The notes under the pieces were generated by a model, which was not told the DNA's origin, did no database searches, and worked only from the letters and a program-made list of their open reading frames with translations. Source: Vibrio sp. CB1-14 (GTDB lineage: Bacteria > Pseudomonadota > Gammaproteobacteria > Enterobacterales > Vibrionaceae). From it: a DNA stretch of 64,000 bases. Positions within the stretch are counted from its first letter, which is position 1, and every line of letters begins with the position of its first letter. The stretch spans positions 310,001 to 374,000 of the forward strand of contig NZ_CP115920.1 of NCBI RefSeq assembly GCF_040412085.2, in the 5' to 3' direction. This document shows, in pieces, positions 60,737 through 64,000 of the stretch. A program made the translations under genes and the position numbers.

Positions 60737-61480
60737 CTAAGCGTCATGCTTTAGAAAATCACTATATTCTGAAGGTACTCCGCAAAAAATCACCTCTTCT
60801 CTAGGAATCAAGTGATAGTGAATCTTTCGCGATGCTTGAATGAGTTCGTTATACAAAGGCGCGACATAGAGCTCACCTTTTTCCCATTGCTCTTGAGGCT
60901 TGGTCAAGTAGTGATAGTAAGCCTCAAGATACTGTTCTAAGGAATGGAAGTGGTAGAGGCCAGTACAACAAAGATCTGAGATTGGATTTTTTTCTGCCGT
61001 TTGAACGACCTCTGTACTGTCATCGGAGATAGGCTTGGCAAATGACCAGTTGTCTCCCTTGCCTCTAAATACCTCAAGGTACCCATCCCCTAGCGTGTTG
61101 AGATCAGGAAATTCGAAGTTTGGTCTAAAGGTATCAATATTAAAAATGGTGAGCGTCTGATCTTTTGAGCTCTGCTGAGACGCTTTCCATTTTTCAAGCC
61201 CCAAGGTTACCGTTTCAGCTTGCCCGCGCGTTTCATCATTTAAAATGACGATATCGAAGTTAGAGATGCCGAGAGTATTCGCTTGTTGTTCAACAAATGC
61301 TGGAGTGTCGTAAACATTACGAACAATAAATAGAAAGTGTTCGCTTTTAAAGTAGAGAGAGAAGCTTTCGACAGCATGATCAAACAAGGTTTTTCCATGT
61401 GCCATTAACATATATTTTGGCTTGTCATAACCGGCTTTAAAAAAGCGCGAACTCATACCAGCCATGGGAATTACTATCAT
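60737..61480 (-). CDS. Sugar nucleotidyltransferase-like protein
   Basis: A 247-residue single-domain protein of the NTP_transferase type. MIVIPMAGMSSRFFKAGYDKPKYMLMAHGKTLFDHAV shows the A-G-x-x-S-R nucleotide loop and the KPK-type lysine, and IFNIDTFRPNF carries the metal-binding aspartate. It would make an NDP-activated small molecule or sugar for surface polysaccharide. Its ATG overlaps the stop of the upstream fusion gene by 4 nt, so translation is coupled. Confidence 0.82.
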   Translation of the reverse strand: MIVIPMAGMSSRFFKAGYDKPKYMLMAHGKTLFDHAVESFSLYFKSEHFLFIVRNVYDTPAFVEQQANTLGISNFDIVILNDETRGQAETVTLGLEKWKASQQSSKDQTLTIFNIDTFRPNFEFPDLNTLGDGYLEVFRGKGDNWSFAKPISDDSTEVVQTAEKNPISDLCCTGLYHFHSLEQYLEAYYHYLTKPQEQWEKGELYVAPLYNELIQASRKIHYHLIPREEVIFCGVPSEYSDFLKHDA

Positions 61481-63066
61481 TTTTCTAGCCTTTTCATTAG
61501 GAAAAACAGCCTAAAGGCATTGGAAAACAATGCTTGCTGGCGTTTTTTGTCATCGTTATGCAGAGGAAGCATCGACAGAAACAGTTGGATTTGCATTGCC
61601 ATCAAGGAAACGGCAGAGATATCGAACTCATCAGCAATTAGCTCGATAAAGCGTTGTTGAATGGTTTTGTGTCTGGCGGGCTCATCAATGTGAAAATGGA
61701 TCTGGTCTTGTTCTATTTCAACATCGTAATATCCAGCAATAATCCAGTCATACATCCCCAATATCGAGTGGCTAAGCTTAGCAATGTCGTAGCGGATGTC
61801 TCCGTAAATGGTCAAGGTACCATCAGGTGTCATCCCTCTCGGATCTATGGTTTTGATTCGAGCTGCGCGGAAATCATATAGAATATTACTAAAGCAGAAA
61901 TCCCCGTGTAGAACCGAACTTGGCCAACCTATATTACAAGGAAGGTGTTGACTACTGTGGCTCAATACTTCGGTTAACGAAACGGGAGGTTCGTTATTAA
62001 ATTGCCACTTATCTGTTAGTTTTATGCCATTATCCGCGCAATATTCATTTAGTCTTACGGCGGTTTTGTTCCCGAAAAGCTCATTTAAGTGATTGGCGGA
62101 GGTATCGGCTGGAGCGTGCTCTTTTAAACAGCTCTTTAAGAACTCAATCGAGCCCAAAAGGATCTTCTCCCAAATTGCAGGAGGTAAATCACTAAATACA
62201 TAAAGTTCGTTCAGCGCGGTTTGATGGAGGTACTCTAAGCGATAAGATACTTGGTTGCTTTCTACTGTACTTCCTAAAAACTGGGGTATGAACCCTCTTA
62301 AAGAAAAGGGAAGCTTAGCAAACCAGTTCGCTTCTGCTGCAATCTTATGACTTTTAACAGAAGATTTCTCCACCCAGCTCGAGTTTATCTTTAGCTCATT
62401 AAAGGCTCTCTGAGTGGTAAACGAAGCTTTAGAACGATAGTAGGTGTTCACATGCCCAAAATCGAGCCAATGGTTTGAGAATGCAGGCGTAAGCCCTACC
62501 TGCTTATGGTAGCGATTTAGACCGTTGAGGAAATTCCAATTGCTCTGAGTGACCGATTTTATCAACTGCCTTGGTGAGCTGAACTTAAAGTAGCCATTGA
62601 CGACGTTATGCGAGTTGCTTTCAATTTGGTTATGACTATCCTTTAGCCACTGCATGTCATCATTGGTGACGACCGCCCAATTGTAGCTGTCAGTTACATC
62701 GGACACGCCGACTATGTCATCGCCTCGAGGTAGTTCAGTAAAAAGTGTATCACCGAACAATACGTGCAGCGGTGTATCTAGCGAATGCTCACTAAGATTT
62801 AATGCTGCGACCAAAGATGCACCAAGAGACAGGCCATCAGGAGTCTCGAGCACGTCAACATTTTCACTTTCCAGCCATCTCTTGTCTGTACTGGATACTT
62901 GGTAAGACTCGGGTATTGAAAGATAGACTTTCACCCCTTTCGGTGCCAGTTTAACTTGATGCTGAAACAGTCTACGATTTCCTAAAGGCAAAAAGCTTGG
63001 CGGAATCATTCCAAACTCGGATTGGAGTTCTTGGCCAACGTATGCCGCAGACATAATCAGGAACAT
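61477..63066 (-). CDS. Nucleotidyltransferase-like / aminoglycoside-phosphotransferase-like kinase fusion
   Basis: A 529-residue two-domain protein. Residues 1-240 have the order of a sugar nucleotidyltransferase (PPSFLPLGNRRLFQHQ, HVLFGDTLFTELP) but lack the usual glycine-rich GxGxR loop, reading MSAAYVGQELQSEFG instead. Residues about 260-529 resemble APH/choline-kinase-type enzymes, with the catalytic SSVLHGDFCFSNILYD near residue 405 and the metal-binding KTIDPRG. It probably phosphorylates a small polyol or sugar; the N-terminal half may be inactive or bind only. It overlaps the HAD gene upstream (10 bp) and the nucleotidyltransferase downstream (4 bp). Confidence 0.75.
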   Translation of the reverse strand: MFLIMSAAYVGQELQSEFGMIPPSFLPLGNRRLFQHQVKLAPKGVKVYLSIPESYQVSSTDKRWLESENVDVLETPDGLSLGASLVAALNLSEHSLDTPLHVLFGDTLFTELPRGDDIVGVSDVTDSYNWAVVTNDDMQWLKDSHNQIESNSHNVVNGYFKFSSPRQLIKSVTQSNWNFLNGLNRYHKQVGLTPAFSNHWLDFGHVNTYYRSKASFTTQRAFNELKINSSWVEKSSVKSHKIAAEANWFAKLPFSLRGFIPQFLGSTVESNQVSYRLEYLHQTALNELYVFSDLPPAIWEKILLGSIEFLKSCLKEHAPADTSANHLNELFGNKTAVRLNEYCADNGIKLTDKWQFNNEPPVSLTEVLSHSSQHLPCNIGWPSSVLHGDFCFSNILYDFRAARIKTIDPRGMTPDGTLTIYGDIRYDIAKLSHSILGMYDWIIAGYYDVEIEQDQIHFHIDEPARHKTIQQRFIELIADEFDISAVSLMAMQIQLFLSMLPLHNDDKKRQQALFSNAFRLFFLMKRLEK

Positions 63067-63437
63067 GCTTTTTCCTTTTCGAGCAGTTCATTGATTTGTT
63101 CGCGTGATAAATCCGCAAATTCAGAAGGCCTTACCGCGCGATCATCAATATAAAAGCCATCGTGTCCGCACCATGGCTTGCCAACGAGGATCTCATCGTA
63201 CGGAACGTTGTGTTTATCTAACCATTCGGTAATTATCGGTAAAGTGTGAATGTTGATTTTGCCCACGTTGCCTTCATAGGTTCTCATATTACGAGCCGTT
63301 GAGATGGTAATATCAAAGCCTTGGCTCTTATACTCGCGAAGTTTTTGGATGACATCTTCGCGGGGAAGTACATTGCGGTAGTCTGATGTATTTGCCTGAG
63401 TCAGTGTTCCATCTAAGTCTACAACCAGTCTCTTCAA
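63057..63437 (-). CDS. HAD-superfamily hydrolase of capsule/LPS type
   Basis: A small HAD phosphatase-like protein of 126 residues. Motif I is VVDLDGTLT at residues 4-12, motif II includes ISTARNMRTY, the lysine is in VGKPWCG and motif IV is FYIDDRAVRPSEF. The start is probably a TTG at 63437, because AAGGAG lies 6 nt upstream and it gives MKRLVVDLDGTLT. The open frame continues to an ATG at 63494 without homology. It is first in the module and overlaps the fusion gene, so it likely removes or transfers a phosphate in the same pathway. Confidence 0.8.
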   Translation of the reverse strand: MKRLVVDLDGTLTQANTSDYRNVLPREDVIQKLREYKSQGFDITISTARNMRTYEGNVGKINIHTLPIITEWLDKHNVPYDEILVGKPWCGHDGFYIDDRAVRPSEFADLSREQINELLEKEKACS

Positions 63438-63613
63438 TTTAGACTCCTTTTTATCAACAAAGCTACTTTGCACAAATAGCGAATGGGAAAACATAGTTTA
63501 AGTATTGTTTAATTTCTTGAACAGTATAACAAAACCTATCGGCTTACGCTGAAATCAGCGTATGGAATGTCTTTTGTTTAATTCATTCTCAGTCCCAGAA
63601 TTGTTACTTGGAG

Positions 63614-64000
63614 CTAATGATTTTCTGCGTGTTTAGCTCGTATGAGGAACCCGAGTAAGATGGCGTTGGTGGTCGCGTAGAGCACGATGCCTTCATTGTG
63701 AAGGAAGTGGGCTTGAGAAACGCAAAAACCTGCTGTAGAGAGAATGTTGACTCCTCCAAGGGTTGCACAAAGCTTTGTTTCTGCGCCCTTTGCCTTAACT
63801 AGATTGCTTAAGTAGAAGATGCCAGGAACGGCTAAAAAGGCCATTAATCCGACAAAACCAATGACTCCCCGTTGCGACAGGGCATTGAGGTAGGAGTTAT
63901 GAGCGTTGCCATTAAAACCACGCGCGTACTCTGATAGCTCGCCAGTGGCAACCGCTAGGTCTAAGCGAGGTTGTAATGCGTGCTCCCCCCAGCCAAGCAG
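63614..64000 (-). CDS. O-antigen ligase-like protein (WaaL/Wzy_C), C-terminal part
   Basis: The reading frame is open across the window edge at 64000; 128 C-terminal residues are visible. It shows GWGEHALQPRLDLA, then NGNAHNSYLNALSQRGVIGFVGLMAF, the H-N-S/x-Y-L periplasmic loop of O-antigen ligases and polymerases, followed by three hydrophobic segments and a short basic tail (IRAKHAENH). It would attach O-antigen or other polymer to the lipid A-core at the periplasmic face, or polymerise it. The upstream, larger part lies outside the window. It ends in a short gene-free gap before the HAD gene. Confidence 0.75.
   Translation of the reverse strand: MLGWGEHALQPRLDLAVATGELSEYARGFNGNAHNSYLNALSQRGVIGFVGLMAFLAVPGIFYLSNLVKAKGAETKLCATLGGVNILSTAGFCVSQAHFLHNEGIVLYATTNAILLGFLIRAKHAENH

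Overview
The window looks like an origin-proximal piece of the larger chromosome of a Vibrio or close relative (Vibrionaceae). The evidence is the gene order murB-birA-coaA-tRNA cluster-tufB-secE-nusG-rplKAJL-rpoBC-rsd-nudC-hemE, the ompR/envZ, recG, trmH-spoT-rpoZ-gmk and rph-pyrE-coaD-LPS-core blocks, a Kdo kinase and a WavE-family protein. Protein sequences are close to E. coli throughout the conserved genes. No database search was possible, so the genus is an inference.

Layout. (1) 0.1-3.6 kb: a GNAT acetyltransferase, the murB-birA pair and convergent coaA. (2) 3.75-17.9 kb: a stable-RNA promoter, tRNA-Thr(TGT)-Tyr(GTA)-Gly(TCC)-Thr(GGT), tufB, secE-nusG, then the ribosomal protein/RNA polymerase operon rplK-rplA-rplJ-rplL-rpoB-rpoC. 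Consensus promoters sit upstream of rplK and rplJ, and attenuator/terminator hairpins are present. (3) 18-24.2 kb: rsd (minus), nudC, an unlisted 48-codon ORF with its own terminator on the minus strand, hemE, a DUF4136 lipoprotein, a D-2-hydroxyacid dehydrogenase, a yjaG-like gene and greB. (4) 24.2-34.6 kb: an accessory sugar-catabolism locus between greB and ompR, entirely on the minus strand. It holds a PRD-type activator, two EIIA genes, EIIB, EIIC, an allulose-6-phosphate-epimerase-like gene, transaldolase, transketolase and an XRE regulator. (5) 34.9-51 kb: ompR, a frameshifted envZ, recG, a GIY-YIG protein, trmH, spoT, rpoZ, gmk, a large hybrid sensor kinase, a purine permease with two PurR-like boxes, a decayed IS4-type insertion sequence and yicC. 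(6) 51.2-64 kb: rph, pyrE, a GT39 membrane glycosyltransferase, coaD, then LPS-core genes (two GT9 heptosyltransferase-like proteins, two GT2 proteins, Kdo kinase), a four-gene surface-polysaccharide module (HAD phosphatase, nucleotidyltransferase-kinase fusion, nucleotidyltransferase, WavE-like protein) and the C-terminal end of an O-antigen-ligase-like gene cut by the window edge.

How it works together. Regions 2 and 3 are the core transcription/translation set with its own autoregulation (L1, L10 leaders) and sigma-70 control (Rsd). Region 4 reads as one regulated pathway: PTS uptake of a ketose-like sugar, epimerisation of the phosphosugar to a central intermediate, then transketolase/transaldolase chemistry. 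It is probably driven by the PRD regulator through a 47-bp near-repeat found upstream of both transcription units. Region 6 builds and decorates the LPS core.

The most interesting non-genic signals are: a family of ~93-bp palindromic units, often in tandem pairs, whose 12-bp arm insert swaps sides; an IS that inserted exactly inside a bidirectional terminator with an 11-bp target duplication; an A_AAG_GGG heptamer at the exact site where envZ changes frame; and the short minus-strand ORF between nudC and hemE.
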